Source: an uncultured Clostridia bacterium | GTDB taxonomy: Bacteria; Bacillota; Clostridia; Christensenellales; Borkfalkiaceae | Reading direction: 5' to 3' | Length of the DNA stretch: 49,044 nucleotides | Assembly: GCA_944372525.1 (NCBI GenBank) | Contig: CALVZL010000003.1 | Coordinates: 1-49,044, forward strand | Shown: positions 7,764 to 17,254 of the stretch, piece by piece | How the letters are laid out: each line of letters begins with the position of its first letter | Position numbering within the stretch: the stretch's first letter is position 1 | The notes under the pieces: generated by a model | Told to the model about the DNA's origin: nothing | The model's input: only the letters and a program-made list of their open reading frames with translations | Databases searched by the model: none | Program-made: the position numbers and the translations under genes

Positions 7764-10700
7764 ATGTACGAATTAAACGATTTCAATTCTATTCAGATCA
7801 GTGTGGCATCTCCCGAAAAAATCAGGGAATGGTCTTACGGTGAAGTTACCAAACCGGAGACGATCAATTATCGGACGCAGAAACCGGAGCGGGACGGACT
7901 GTTCTGTGAGAAAATTTTTGGTCCCACCAAAGACTGGGAATGCCACTGCGGAAAATACAAGCGTATTCGTTATAAGGGAATCATCTGCGAAAAGTGCGGC
8001 GTCGAGGTGACGCGCGCCAAAGTGCGCCGCGAACGCATGGGACATATCGAGCTCGCCGCACCCGTATCGCATATCTGGTATTTTCGCGGCGTGCCGAGCA
8101 AGATCGGACTTTTGCTCGACATGAGCCCGAGAAATCTCGAACAGGTCATCTATTTCGCGGCGTATGTCGTATTGGAACCCGGCACGACGGGGTTGGAATA
8201 CAAGAGCGTCATCAACGATAAGGAACTTCGCGACATCGAAGAGACGATGGGCGAGAACACGGGACTGAAAGTCGGCATGGGTGCGGAGGCGATCCGCGAA
8301 CTGCTGATGGCGCTCGATCTCGACAAAGAGAGCGAGGCTGCCAAAGAGATTATCGCCAACAATGCGACGGGACCCAAGCGGGTCAAGGCGATCAAACGGA
8401 TGGAGATCATCGAGGCGTTCCGTAAGAGCGGAAACCGCCCCGAATGGATGATTCTGACCGTGCTGCCCGTCATTCCGCCCGATCTTCGTCCGATGGTGCA
8501 GCTTGACGGCGGAAGATTTGCTTCTTCCGATCTCAACGATCTGTATCGCCGCGTGATCAACCGCAATAACCGGCTCAAGAGAATGATCGAGCTCGGCGCG
8601 CCCGAGATGATCATTAAAAACGAAAAGAGAATGCTGCAGGAGGCGGTGGATGCGCTCATCGACAACGGGAGGCGGGGAAAACCGCTCAGCGGACCTTCCA
8701 ATCGCGAGCTGAAGTCCCTTTCCGGGTTGTTGCGCGGCAAGCAGGGACGGTTCCGTCAGAATTTGCTGGGGAAGCGCGTCGACTATTCCGGCCGTTCGGT
8801 GATCGTTGTCGGTCCGGAACTGAAGATCTATCAGTGCGGACTGCCCAAGGAAATGGCGATCGAACTCTTCAAGCCCTTTGTCATGAAGCGGCTGGTCGAG
8901 ACAAACAAATGCCACAACATCAAGAGCGCAAAACGCACGGTGGAAAAGGCGAAGGATTTCGTATGGGATGTGCTCGAAGAAGTCATCAAAGATCATCCCG
9001 TGCTGCTCAACCGCGCGCCGACGCTGCACCGGCTCTCCATTCAGGCGTTTGAGCCCGTGCTCATCGAGGGAAGAGCGATCAAGATCTCGCCGCTCGTCTG
9101 CGGTCCTTTCAATGCGGACTTTGACGGCGATCAGATGGCGGTTCACCTTCCGCTTTCCATCGAAGCGCAGGCGGAAGCGAGATTCCTTATGCTCTCGGCG
9201 AACAATATTCTGAAACTCGCCGACGGAAAATCGGTCATGAGCCCCACGCAGGACATGATCATCGGCGCTTACTATCTTACCATTCTCCGCCGCGAGGAGG
9301 GGAAACGGTACGACGCGCAGGGCAGACCGTCCGAGGACGGAGAAGTCTATGTTCCGCCCGTATTCGCCTCCTTCGACGAAGCGCTCATGAGCTATCAGCT
9401 CAAAGATCTGCACTGTCAGGACGAGATCTATGTCCGCCGTACGGTGGCGCTGCCTGTCGAAAAGTTTGAAGATCTGCCTCTTCCTTACGACAAGACCTTT
9501 GCGCGGGACGAAAACGTCCCCAACAACGGAATCCGCGGTCATGTGACCGTTCAGCGGGACGAAAAGGGCGTTCTCTCGGTGACGGGCGTGATCAAGACCA
9601 CGGTCGGCAGAATCATTTATAACGACGGAATGCCGCAGGATCTCGGGTTTGTCAAGCGCGAGACGCCGGAGGATTATCTCAAGCTCGAGCTTTCGACCGA
9701 ATTTATCGGCGGTGCGCGTGCAATCGGAAAGAAACATCTTTCCCGTATCGTTGAGGCTTGTTTCAAGACGGGATATGCGCCTAAGGCTTCCGCCGTCCTC
9801 GATGCGATCAAAGAGAGGGGATACAAATACTCTACGCTTGCGGCGCTCACGACGTCCGTCTTCGACATGAAGATCCCCGAAGAGAAGAATCAGATCGTCG
9901 CGGATGCGGAAGAACAGGTCGCAAAAATCTCCAAGAAATTCTCCCGCGGTCTTCTGAAAGAGGACGAACGCTATCATGCGGTGATCGACGTCTGGGACGC
10001 AGCGACGGACAAAGTCGCCGCCATTCTCAAGGAACAGGGCGTGCGGGATAAGTTCAATCCCATCTGGATGATGGCGGATTCCGGGGCGCGCGGTTCGATC
10101 GACCAGATCAAGCAGCTTTCCGGCATGCGCGGCCTGATGGTGAACCCGCAGGGCAAGAAGATCGAAGTTCCCGTCAAGTCCTGTTTCCGAAACGGACTTT
10201 CCGTTCTCGAATACTTCATTTCTTCGCACGGCGGCAGAAAAGGACTTGCCGACACCGCGCTCAAGACGGCGGACTCCGGTTATCTTACGCGGCGTCTTGT
10301 CGATGTCTCGCAGGACGTCATCGTGCGGGAAGAAGATTGCTCGGCGGGCAAACGTCCTCGCGGCACCGTTGTCAGCGCCATCATCGGTCCCAACGGCGAA
10401 CTCATCGAGTCCCTCGAAGATCGCCTTACGGGCAGATTTGCGGCGGAAGATCTGATCGACGAGGCGACGGGCGAGGTGGTCGTTCCCTGCAACGAGATGA
10501 TTACGGAAGAGAACGCAAAACGGCTTGCCGCCATGGAGAAATACAAGGATGGCGTAAATATCCGTTCGATCTTTAACTGCACGACGCGCAACGGCGTGTG
10601 CGCAAAATGCTACGGAAAGAATATGGCGACGACGATGCCCATCAAAGTCGGCGAGGCGGTCGGCGTCATCGCGGCGCAGTCCATCGGTGAACCCGGTACG

Positions 10701-11528
10701 CAGCTTACGATGAGAACTTTCCATACGGGCGGCATCGCGGCAACGGGCGACATTACGCAAGGTCTTCCCCGAGTCGAGGAATTGTTTGAGGCGAGAAAAC
10801 CCAAGGGCGTTGCGACGATCTGTGAATTCCAGGGCGTTGTGTCGGTGGACAACAGCGACAACCTCAACCACATCTTCATCAATGAAGAGGGGACGAACGT
10901 TGTACTCAAAGAATATGTGCTTCCCTTCAACGCAGAGCTGAAAGTGCGCACGGGGGATAAAGTCAAACCCGGAGATCTTCTCAACGCAGGTTCTGTGAAT
11001 CCGCAGGATATCATTCGCGTCGAAGGCGTGAAAGGGGTGCAGGATTATATCCTCGAACAGGTTCAATCCGTCTATCGGTCTCAGGGCGTCGACATCAACG
11101 ACAAACACGTCGAGATCATTGTTCGCCAGATGCTCAGGAAAGTCCGCATTGAAAATGCGGGTACGACGGATATGCTGCCCGGTCAGCTGGTCGATATGTT
11201 CACGTTCGAAGAACAGAACGAAAAGACCATCCAGGCGGGCGGAGTTCCCGCTACGGCGAAACGAGTGCTGCTCGGCATTACAAAGGCTGCGCTTGCGACC
11301 GATTCCTTCCTGTCCGCCGCTTCGTTCCAGGAGACTTCTCGGGTGTTGACGGAGGCGGCGATCTGCACAAAACGCGATCCGCTCATCGGGCTCAAAGAGA
11401 ATGTCATCATCGGAAAACTCATTCCCGCCGGGACCGGGATGAAGGAGTACAAGAATGTTTCCGTCCAGACGTCTGGTCGCTATAACGACGTCATGGTGGA
11501 CGAATCTGTCGCGGCAGGCGACGAATAA
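7764..11528 (+). CDS. rpoC: RNA polymerase beta-prime subunit
   Basis: The beta-prime subunit carries the active-site magnesium and clamp of RNA polymerase. The 1254-residue length is near normal for Bacillota. The N-terminal zinc ribbon has C60, C62, C75 and C78. The absolutely conserved NADFDGD motif is at 450-456, its three Asp residues holding the catalytic Mg2+. A second zinc-binding region with the Cys-rich sequence [11 protein letters not shown] and the trigger-loop region ([16 protein letters not shown]) are both intact. GGGAGG precedes the ATG, 15 nt after the rpoB stop, so the two subunits are co-translated. A terminator follows at 11540. Confidence 0.98.
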   Translation: MYELNDFNSIQISVASPEKIREWSYGEVTKPETINYRTQKPERDGLFCEKIFGPTKDWECHCGKYKRIRYKGIICEKCGVEVTRAKVRRERMGHIELAAPVSHIWYFRGVPSKIGLLLDMSPRNLEQVIYFAAYVVLEPGTTGLEYKSVINDKELRDIEETMGENTGLKVGMGAEAIRELLMALDLDKESEAAKEIIANNATGPKRVKAIKRMEIIEAFRKSGNRPEWMILTVLPVIPPDLRPMVQLDGGRFASSDLNDLYRRVINRNNRLKRMIELGAPEMIIKNEKRMLQEAVDALIDNGRRGKPLSGPSNRELKSLSGLLRGKQGRFRQNLLGKRVDYSGRSVIVVGPELKIYQCGLPKEMAIELFKPFVMKRLVETNKCHNIKSAKRTVEKAKDFVWDVLEEVIKDHPVLLNRAPTLHRLSIQAFEPVLIEGRAIKISPLVCGPFNADFDGDQMAVHLPLSIEAQAEARFLMLSANNILKLADGKSVMSPTQDMIIGAYYLTILRREEGKRYDAQGRPSEDGEVYVPPVFASFDEALMSYQLKDLHCQDEIYVRRTVALPVEKFEDLPLPYDKTFARDENVPNNGIRGHVTVQRDEKGVLSVTGVIKTTVGRIIYNDGMPQDLGFVKRETPEDYLKLELSTEFIGGARAIGKKHLSRIVEACFKTGYAPKASAVLDAIKERGYKYSTLAALTTSVFDMKIPEEKNQIVADAEEQVAKISKKFSRGLLKEDERYHAVIDVWDAATDKVAAILKEQGVRDKFNPIWMMADSGARGSIDQIKQLSGMRGLMVNPQGKKIEVPVKSCFRNGLSVLEYFISSHGGRKGLADTALKTADSGYLTRRLVDVSQDVIVREEDCSAGKRPRGTVVSAIIGPNGELIESLEDRLTGRFAAEDLIDEATGEVVVPCNEMITEENAKRLAAMEKYKDGVNIRSIFNCTTRNGVCAKCYGKNMATTMPIKVGEAVGVIAAQSIGEPGTQLTMRTFHTGGIAATGDITQGLPRVEELFEARKPKGVATICEFQGVVSVDNSDNLNHIFINEEGTNVVLKEYVLPFNAELKVRTGDKVKPGDLLNAGSVNPQDIIRVEGVKGVQDYILEQVQSVYRSQGVDINDKHVEIIVRQMLRKVRIENAGTTDMLPGQLVDMFTFEEQNEKTIQAGGVPATAKRVLLGITKAALATDSFLSAASFQETSRVLTEAAICTKRDPLIGLKENVIIGKLIPAGTGMKEYKNVSVQTSGRYNDVMVDESVAAGDE

Positions 11529-11539
11529 TCGGACCGAAG

Positions 11540-11568
11540 GGGCGTTCCGCGTGCGCGGACGCCCTTTT
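11540..11568 (+). terminator. Rho-independent terminator after rpoC
   Basis: GGGCGTTCCGCG and CGCGGACGCCC pair with one bulged T, then TTTT. It lies 12 nt after the rpoC stop and 27 nt before the adenine deaminase start. No new promoter is obvious between them, so ade may depend on read-through. Confidence 0.7.
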
Positions 11569-11594
11569 CCCTTGATCGGACAGGAGAAAACGAG

Positions 11595-13292
11595 ATGAAA
11601 CGACTGCTCAGAAATGCAAATATTGTCAACGTGTTTACCGATGAAATCGAACAGGCGGATGTCCTTACGGAAGACGGGATCATCGTCGGCGTGGGAGATT
11701 ATCACGACTGCGAAGCGGATGGGACGGAGGATCTGACGGGAAAATATCTTGCGCCGGGTCTCATTGACGGGCATATCCACATCGAGAGCACGATGCTTCT
11801 TCCTCCCGAGTTTGCGCGCGTGTGTGCACTTCACGGCACTTCCGCGGTCGTTGCGGATCCGCATGAGATCGCCAATGTCTGCGGGGAAGACGGGATTTCC
11901 TATATGCTCCGCATGAGCGAAAAACTTCCCATAGATATTTTTTACGCATTGCCTTCTTGCGTACCCGCAACGGAATACGAGGAATCCGGTGCGGAGCTGG
12001 GAGCGGATCGGCTCGCCCCTTTTTACAAGGAGCAACGCGTGATCGCGTTGGGGGAAGTGATGAATTATGTCGGGGTCATTGCGCGCGACGGCGAACTGCT
12101 TAAAAAAATTGCGGACGCGAAGGCTTTCGGACGGGTGATCAACGGGCATGCGCCTCTGTTGTCGGGGAGAGCGCTCGACCGATATGTCGCCGTCGGCGTG
12201 GGAGATGACCATGAGTGTTCCGTGTTGGACGAGGCACTGGAAAAGCTCCGCAAAGGACAGCGGATCATGATCCGTCAGGGGACGGCTGCACGCAATCTGG
12301 AAGCGCTTCTTCCGCTCTTTGACGAGCCGTATTCCCGCCGCTGTCTGCTGGTGACGGACGATAAACACCCTGCCGATCTGCTTTCCGGCGGGCACATTGA
12401 CGAGATCATCCGCCGTGCTGCAAAGGCGGGCAAGAGTCCCGTCGCGGGGATCCGCATGGGGAGCATCCAGGCGGCGGAATATTACGGATTGAAGGGGATG
12501 GGAGCAGTAGCACCCGGCTATGCGGCGGACATGATGGTTCTCGACGATCTGCAAACCATGACCGTGCGGGACGTCTATCATCGCGGGGAAAAGGTCGTAT
12601 GTTGCGGCAGAGTGGAGGAATTTTCTCTTCCGTCTGCGGGTGCGGCGCTCGAACGCAGGGTGCGCGATACCTTCCGCCTTGCGCCGCTTTGCGAACGGGA
12701 TTTTCTTATTCCTCCCGAGAAAGGGTTTTGCCGCGTGATCGCAACCCGAAAGGGAGAGCTGATCACGGAAGAACGGCGCATGACGTTGGATTTTTCTGTC
12801 GGGAACGGGATCGACGTCGGACGGGATATTCTTAAAATTGCGGTCATAGAGCGCCATAACAATACGGGACACAAAGGGATCGGCTTCCTCACGGGGATCG
12901 GACTCAAACGAGGGGCGATCGCCTCGTCCGTTGCGCACGATTCTCATAATCTGATCGTAATGGGCACGAACGAAGCGGATATGGCGTTTGCCGCAAACCG
13001 CCTGCGGGAACTGGGAGGGGGATATCTTGCCGTTGCGGACGGAACCGTTCTTGCGGAAATGCCTCTTCCCGTCGCCGGACTGATGACGGATGCGACGGCA
13101 CAGGAGGCGGCGGCGCAGAACCGTGCGCTGAAAGAGTGCGTGAAGGAAATGGGGGTGCCGGAGGGCGTTGAGCCCTTTATGACGATGGCTTTCGTAAGCC
13201 TTTCGGTCATTCCGCATCTCAAACTTACGACAACAGGACTTGTAAACGTCGATCGGCAGGAATCGGTTTCTCTTTTCTCGGACGAAAATTGA
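11595..13292 (+). CDS. ade: Adenine deaminase
   Basis: Adenine deaminase hydrolyses adenine to hypoxanthine and ammonia in purine salvage. The 565-residue length is usual for the AdeC-type amidohydrolase family. The metal-binding HIHIES motif has H60 and H62 after the LAPGLIDG lead-in, followed by the family-typical VADPHEIANVCG; later GHAPLLSG and a conserved C-terminal domain (NRLRELGGGYLAVADG) support the call over other cyclic amidohydrolases. AGGAG lies 8 nt before the ATG. The gene follows the rpoC terminator and ends in a strong terminator of its own. No purine riboswitch is visible in the short upstream gap. Confidence 0.93.
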   Translation: MKRLLRNANIVNVFTDEIEQADVLTEDGIIVGVGDYHDCEADGTEDLTGKYLAPGLIDGHIHIESTMLLPPEFARVCALHGTSAVVADPHEIANVCGEDGISYMLRMSEKLPIDIFYALPSCVPATEYEESGAELGADRLAPFYKEQRVIALGEVMNYVGVIARDGELLKKIADAKAFGRVINGHAPLLSGRALDRYVAVGVGDDHECSVLDEALEKLRKGQRIMIRQGTAARNLEALLPLFDEPYSRRCLLVTDDKHPADLLSGGHIDEIIRRAAKAGKSPVAGIRMGSIQAAEYYGLKGMGAVAPGYAADMMVLDDLQTMTVRDVYHRGEKVVCCGRVEEFSLPSAGAALERRVRDTFRLAPLCERDFLIPPEKGFCRVIATRKGELITEERRMTLDFSVGNGIDVGRDILKIAVIERHNNTGHKGIGFLTGIGLKRGAIASSVAHDSHNLIVMGTNEADMAFAANRLRELGGGYLAVADGTVLAEMPLPVAGLMTDATAQEAAAQNRALKECVKEMGVPEGVEPFMTMAFVSLSVIPHLKLTTTGLVNVDRQESVSLFSDEN

Positions 13293-13315
13293 ATCCGACT
13301 TTCGATCAGGGGGGG

Positions 13316-13354
13316 GAAGCGTTTCCGACAGTTTTTCGGAAACGCTTCTTTTTT
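13316..13354 (+). terminator. Strong rho-independent terminator after ade
   Basis: GAAGCGTTTCCGA and TCGGAAACGCTTC form a perfect 13-bp stem with a 7-nt loop, followed by TTTTTT. It isolates adenine deaminase from the sigma-factor module downstream. Confidence 0.92.
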
Positions 13355-13447
13355 GAAAAAAACAAGAAAAAAATTTTTCTTTTTTCCAACAAAATAAGCC
13401 GTCCGATTGTTATATGAGTGTAAACAACAGGAAACGGAGGTTTGATT

Positions 13448-14536
13448 ATGAAAAAAAGAGGGATTTTGGCAGTTGTGGCACTTGCGGGAGTATCGGTCTT
13501 TGCTTTGGCGTCCTGCGGACAGAATTTTCTGTACAGCGGCGACATGAAGGGAAGTACGAAACCGGGCCTTTATGAAGGGCTTGAGAGCAAGGAAGGTATT
13601 TATGGACTTGGCGCAATCACAACAAGTGCTTTGCTCGAAACTGCGACGGGAACGACGGGCGGCGAGACCACGGGCGGCGAAACGACGGGCGGCGAGACCA
13701 CGGGCGGCGAGACCACGGGCGGCGAAACGACGCAATTGCCCGAGCAGCCTTCTTCGGAAAAAGAGGAAGCGGATGATTTTCAGAAGTATCTGTCCATGAT
13801 CGAAGAGCTGTTTCGGGGAGATCTTCTTACAACAAAGGTAACGGACAATACCTCGACGGATGCGGCTTACTCAAACTATACCTATTGCATGACGGTCAAC
13901 GGGAAGGACTTCGGCGGAGAGAACGTGCAGCACGTATTCTTCTATAACGAAACGCTGGTCGTTTCCGAAACGGAGCGGGACTATGATCGCGACGACGCAG
14001 AGACGGAGGTGAAAACTTATGAGCACTATATGATTTCCGGCATCATGATCTCGGGCGGGACGCAGTATCTGATGGAGGGAGTGCGCACGGCGGAGACGGA
14101 GCAGGAAGGGAAGGAGTTTGAAACGAAAAACGAATTTACCGTCCGTGCCTATCAGAATGAAGATAAGACGGGATACTCGGTCTCGATGACCTATGAAGAG
14201 GAGCTGTCTTCGGAGCGGAACGAAAGCGAGACGGAGCGCAGTTATACGTACTGCACTTATCTCGGCCGCGAGCTGATTGAAAAGACGAAAGTTGAATTCT
14301 CCGACGAGACGGAGGGCGGAAAACAGGAGACGGAATATGAAGTTATGTTCCTGAGCGGAGCTTCGAGGGGAAGTTACGAGATCGAACGGGAGATCGTGAA
14401 CGGAAGAGAACGGCTCAAGGTCAGCTATAACATCGACGGAGCGCGCGGAGAGTATTACGTCACGGAAAAAAACGGAGAGTATTTCTATACTTTTTCAGAT
14501 AATACGCATAAGAGCTATTCATGGGGCAAAAGATAA
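13448..14536 (+). CDS. Lipoprotein paralogous to the adjacent anti-sigma ectodomain
   Basis: A 362-residue secreted lipoprotein of no named family. The signal peptide ends in the lipobox LASC, giving a lipidated C23. A flexible segment includes five tandem TTGGE pentapeptides around residues 70-94. Residues from about 135 to the end form a beta-rich, Glu/Thr-rich domain. That domain is clearly homologous to the extracellular part of the protein at 15114-16295: shared features include YGLGAITT/YAMGAVTT before the domain, HVFFYNETLV/HVMYYTETLV, a GG-T-Y-L-G-R-T block, and KVSYNIDGARGEY/KVSYQIGSERGEF near the end. CGGAGG lies 7 nt before the ATG. It probably takes part in the signalling of the sigma/anti-sigma pair downstream; its ligand is unknown. 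Confidence 0.85.
   Translation: MKKRGILAVVALAGVSVFALASCGQNFLYSGDMKGSTKPGLYEGLESKEGIYGLGAITTSALLETATGTTGGETTGGETTGGETTGGETTGGETTQLPEQPSSEKEEADDFQKYLSMIEELFRGDLLTTKVTDNTSTDAAYSNYTYCMTVNGKDFGGENVQHVFFYNETLVVSETERDYDRDDAETEVKTYEHYMISGIMISGGTQYLMEGVRTAETEQEGKEFETKNEFTVRAYQNEDKTGYSVSMTYEEELSSERNESETERSYTYCTYLGRELIEKTKVEFSDETEGGKQETEYEVMFLSGASRGSYEIEREIVNGRERLKVSYNIDGARGEYYVTEKNGEYFYTFSDNTHKSYSWGKR
13655..13729 (+). repeat. Five tandem 15-bp repeats inside the lipoprotein gene
   Basis: Five in-frame copies of ACGGGCGGCGAGACC (two of them ending AAACG) encode repeated Thr-Gly-Gly-Glu-Thr. The unit length keeps the frame, so slippage would lengthen or shorten a linker between the lipid anchor and the folded domain without breaking the protein. 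Confidence 0.95.
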
Positions 14537-14540
14537 CAGC

Positions 14541-14569
14541 TTGACAGAACGGGCCGGATCTGTTACAAT
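14541..14569 (+). promoter_or_regulatory. SigA-type promoter for the ECF sigma operon
   Basis: TTGACA and TACAAT are separated by exactly 17 nt, beginning 4 nt after the lipoprotein stop and 33 nt before the GTG start of the sigma gene. The sigma/anti-sigma pair can therefore be made by the housekeeping polymerase, independently of the lipoprotein gene. Confidence 0.85.
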
Positions 14570-14601
14570 GAACCGAGCTGGTTTGTGCGGAGGGAAAACA
14601 G

Positions 14602-15117
14602 GTGGGGCTCGATAACCAGATGACGAAATTGGCTGCGGGCGATATGTCGGCGTTTGACGAGATCTATCGGGAGACGAAGGGGGCGGTATATTATATCGCT
14701 CTCTCCGTCGTGCGGGAGAGAATGCTCGCGGAAGACGTGATGCAGAACTGTTATCTGAAGGTGATCGGAAACGCCTCCCGTTATCGGAGCGGCAGCAATG
14801 CGCTTGCGTGGATTGCTAAGATCGCGAGGAATGAGGCGCTCAACATGACCAAAAAGCGCTCTCGCGAATATTCCGTAGACGAACGGGAACAGGCGGCGAT
14901 TTTCGGGACACAGGATCACGGCGACTACGGCGCGCTGACCGACCTTGCGAGAAAGATCTTGTCTGCCGATGAGTTCTCCATTCTGATTCTTGTCGCGGCG
15001 GAAAAATACAAGCGGCGGGAAGTTGCGCAGATGCTGGATATGCCGATCGCAACAGTGACCTGGAGATACAATCGGGCGATCGCAAAGATGAAAAAGGTTC
15101 TGAAGGAGGAAAGATGA
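14602..15117 (+). CDS. ECF-family RNA polymerase sigma factor
   Basis: A 171-residue group IV (extracytoplasmic function) sigma factor. Region 2 spans about residues 8-80 (FDEIYRETKGAVYYIALSVV, then AEDVMQNCYLKVI, the typical polymerase-binding and -10 helix). Region 4 spans about 115-165 and ends in a helix-turn-helix (YKRREVAQMLDMPIATVTWRYNRAIAKMKK) that reads the -35. No region 1.1 or 3 is present, as expected. The start is GTG with GGAGGG 7 nt upstream. Its stop overlaps the next gene by ATGA, the standard arrangement of sigma with cognate anti-sigma. The promoter upstream is SigA-like; I found no convincing ECF-type promoter, so its targets are not apparent. Confidence 0.9.
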   Translation: MGLDNQMTKLAAGDMSAFDEIYRETKGAVYYIALSVVRERMLAEDVMQNCYLKVIGNASRYRSGSNALAWIAKIARNEALNMTKKRSREYSVDEREQAAIFGTQDHGDYGALTDLARKILSADEFSILILVAAEKYKRREVAQMLDMPIATVTWRYNRAIAKMKKVLKEER

Positions 15118-16295
15118 AGCGCAGAGATATTGAAGAGATCCTTCGGCGGGAAGCGGAAGAACATCAGCCTCCCGAAGTCTATGACAAGGTAATCAAGGCG
15201 CTTCCGAAGGAGGGCGCCGTGGGGAAAGATATCCGTGCGGAAGAAGGGCGGCGTGCCGGGAGTTCGCGAGCGGGAAAGAGGATATGGAAGCAGGTTGCCG
15301 TTCTCTGCGCCTGTTTGGCGCTCTGTCTTGCGGTAACGCTTCCCTTTGCCCTGCAAGAAACTTCCGCTCCCGGCCCCGGGCCGGTCGTCGACGGAGGGGA
15401 TCCTCCCGGCGGTTCCGCGGTCGTGCTCTCTTCTGCAGAACAGGTGTATGCAATGGGTGCAGTGACGACGGCAAGCCTGCTTTCGAGCGAGTTTTCGGGG
15501 GGGACCGCTGCAACGGCTGCGACGGCTTTGTCCGTGCAGAAAACGGTTGCGGGAACGATGCTTCGTTCCGTTTCGGTAAAATCGGACTTGCAGGTTTCAT
15601 TTGAAGCGGAGCAGTTCCATTGCTATTTTCTGATGCTTGACGGAATTTTCGGCGACGAAGTCGTGACGACTTCCGCCGTACAAAATACAGACGAAGCATA
15701 TGCCCAATATGAGATCAAACTCACTGTGACGGGGATGGATATGAACGGCGCGGCGGTGTCTCACGTCATGTATTATACCGAGACACTCGTAAAGGAAGAG
15801 ACGGAAAAGAGGGAATCCGAGCGGGAGTATTCGCTGGTCGGCGTGATGCTCTTCGGCGGCACGGAGTATGCTCTTCGGGGAGAGCGCACGGAGGAATCGG
15901 AAAAAAACGAAGAAGAAAACGAATTAAAGATCCGCGCTTATCCGGACGAAAACGATCGCAGAAATTATGTCCAGATGGAACAGGAGACGTCTTCGGAGAC
16001 GGGAGAGAAGGAGACGGAATATGTCTATACCGTAGTGCGCGACGGCGAGGTGGCGGAGGAGATTTCCGTTGAGTTCGAATCGGAAACGGAACACGGAAAG
16101 ACGCAGATCGAGTATGAGCTGGAATTCATAAGCGGAACACGGGAGGAGGTCTATCGGATTTCCCATGAGGACGGGGGGAACGGAATGAAAGTTTCCTATC
16201 AAATCGGTTCCGAACGAGGAGAATTTCACATCGAAAAAAGGGCAGACGGAAGTTACCTGTATCGCTTTTCGGACGGAACGACGGAAGTTTTTTGA
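15114..16295 (+). CDS. Membrane-anchored anti-sigma-like protein with lipoprotein-related outer domain
   Basis: A 393-residue protein in three parts. Residues 1-57 are charged and cytoplasmic (MKRRDIEEILRREAEEHQPP start), the size of an anti-sigma domain, though I see no zinc-binding ZAS motif. Residues about 59-80 are a transmembrane helix. The rest is outside the cell: a Pro/Gly linker, a Thr/Ala-rich stretch, then a beta-rich domain homologous to most of the lipoprotein encoded just upstream. It overlaps the ECF sigma gene by ATGA with AAGGAGGAAAG before the start, so the two are translationally coupled. By position and topology it most likely holds the sigma factor inactive until the outer domain senses something. 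Function is inferred from context, not from a named family. Confidence 0.75.
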   Translation: MKRRDIEEILRREAEEHQPPEVYDKVIKALPKEGAVGKDIRAEEGRRAGSSRAGKRIWKQVAVLCACLALCLAVTLPFALQETSAPGPGPVVDGGDPPGGSAVVLSSAEQVYAMGAVTTASLLSSEFSGGTAATAATALSVQKTVAGTMLRSVSVKSDLQVSFEAEQFHCYFLMLDGIFGDEVVTTSAVQNTDEAYAQYEIKLTVTGMDMNGAAVSHVMYYTETLVKEETEKRESEREYSLVGVMLFGGTEYALRGERTEESEKNEEENELKIRAYPDENDRRNYVQMEQETSSETGEKETEYVYTVVRDGEVAEEISVEFESETEHGKTQIEYELEFISGTREEVYRISHEDGGNGMKVSYQIGSERGEFHIEKRADGSYLYRFSDGTTEVF

Positions 16296-16342
16296 AGGAA
16301 AAGCCGCCGTTTGCCGCAGAGACAAAGAGGAGTTGCGCAAAA

Positions 16343-16364
16343 GGAGCCGATACGGCTCCTTTTT
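16343..16364 (+). terminator. Rho-independent terminator after the sigma module
   Basis: GGAGCCG-ATA-CGGCTCC followed by TTTTT, 48 nt after the anti-sigma-like gene. Together with the promoter that follows it separates this module from the ABC transporter. Confidence 0.9.
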
Positions 16365-16374
16365 GTTGAATTGG

Positions 16375-16403
16375 TTGACAGAAAATATAGAATATGATAG
16401 AAT
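16375..16403 (+). promoter_or_regulatory. SigA-type promoter for the NatAB-like transporter
   Basis: TTGACA and TAGAAT with a 17-nt spacer, 71 nt before the GTG start of the ATPase gene and directly after the preceding terminator. Confidence 0.8.
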
Positions 16404-16474
16404 AGGTCCGCGATTGTCAGATCGGGTCAGAGAAGAGATCCGGAAAGAGACCGTTTGGATCGAAAGGAGAGCGT

Positions 16475-17254
16475 GTGAAGGAAGAAATCGTACGGGCAGA
16501 GGGCTTGCGAAAGACCTTTTCCCTTTCCAAAAAACAGCAAAAAATCGAGAAGACGCATCAGGCGATGAAGGTGGCGGTAGACGGATTGTCGTTTTCCGCC
16601 TATCGGGGAGAGATCTACGGACTTTTGGGACCGAACGGCGCGGGAAAGACGACGACGCTGCGGATGCTCTCCACGCTCATTCGCCCCGATGAGGGAGACG
16701 CCTTTCTCTGCGGGAAATCCATTGTGAAAGAGGCGCAGGCGGTGCGCGACTGTATCGGTTTTATGACAGGGGAACTCAAATTGGAGAGTTTCTTCACGCC
16801 CGATTATCTGTTCGACTTTTTCGGAATGATGCACGGCATGGCAAAAGACGCCGTTGCGGAGCGCAAACGCGAGCTCTTCCATCGCTTCGGCATTGACCGC
16901 TTTGCCGGCGTTCGCGTCGGGGATTTGTCTTCCGGCATGAAGCAGAAAGTCTCTCTCGTCATCTCCATCGTTCACGATCCGGAAATCGTCATCTTTGACG
17001 AACCGACGAACGGGCTGGACGTGCTGACTGCCAAAGTTGTAACCGATTTTTTGGCAGAACTGCGGGGTATGGGCAAGAGCGTCATTCTCTCCACACACAT
17101 TTTTTCTCTGGTGGAAAAGCTGTGCGATCGCGTCGGCGTCATCGTCGAAGGAAAAATGTTACGTGAGGGCTCGCTTGCCGAAATCATGGACGGACGTTCG
17201 CTGGAAGAGCGCTTTTTTGAACTATACCTTGCAACGGGAGGGGTTCTGCAATGA
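16475..17254 (+). CDS. ABC transporter ATPase, NatA-like
   Basis: A 259-residue ATP-binding subunit that powers an exporter together with the permease just downstream. Walker A is GPNGAGKTT at 52-60, the ABC signature is LSSGMKQK near 151-158, Walker B with the catalytic Glu is VIFDEPTNGLD near 173-183, and the switch His follows in STHIFS. The family resemblance is to NatA/ABC-2 type exporters, whose substrates vary from Na+ to antibiotics and peptides; nothing here fixes the substrate. An insertion after strand 1 (SKKQQKIEKTHQ) is typical of the NatA subgroup. The start is GTG with AAGGAG 5 nt upstream. The stop overlaps the permease start by ATGA. Confidence 0.9.
   Translation: MKEEIVRAEGLRKTFSLSKKQQKIEKTHQAMKVAVDGLSFSAYRGEIYGLLGPNGAGKTTTLRMLSTLIRPDEGDAFLCGKSIVKEAQAVRDCIGFMTGELKLESFFTPDYLFDFFGMMHGMAKDAVAERKRELFHRFGIDRFAGVRVGDLSSGMKQKVSLVISIVHDPEIVIFDEPTNGLDVLTAKVVTDFLAELRGMGKSVILSTHIFSLVEKLCDRVGVIVEGKMLREGSLAEIMDGRSLEERFFELYLATGGVLQ

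Noticed and set aside
11529-11594. Purine riboswitch upstream of adenine deaminase
   Set aside because: Only 66 nt separate rpoC and ade and they are taken up by the rpoC terminator; there is no room for an aptamer.
7773-13217. 1814-codon open frame on the minus strand across rpoC and ade
   Set aside because: It is antisense to two clearly identified genes, has Arg/His-rich low-complexity-like sequence and no family pattern. Long antisense frames are expected opposite GC-biased codons. The same applies to 3687-5540, 5613-7523, 16972-19812 and 28416-31055.
13655-13729. Possible CRISPR-like array
   Set aside because: The 15-bp units are directly adjacent without spacers and encode an in-frame peptide repeat.
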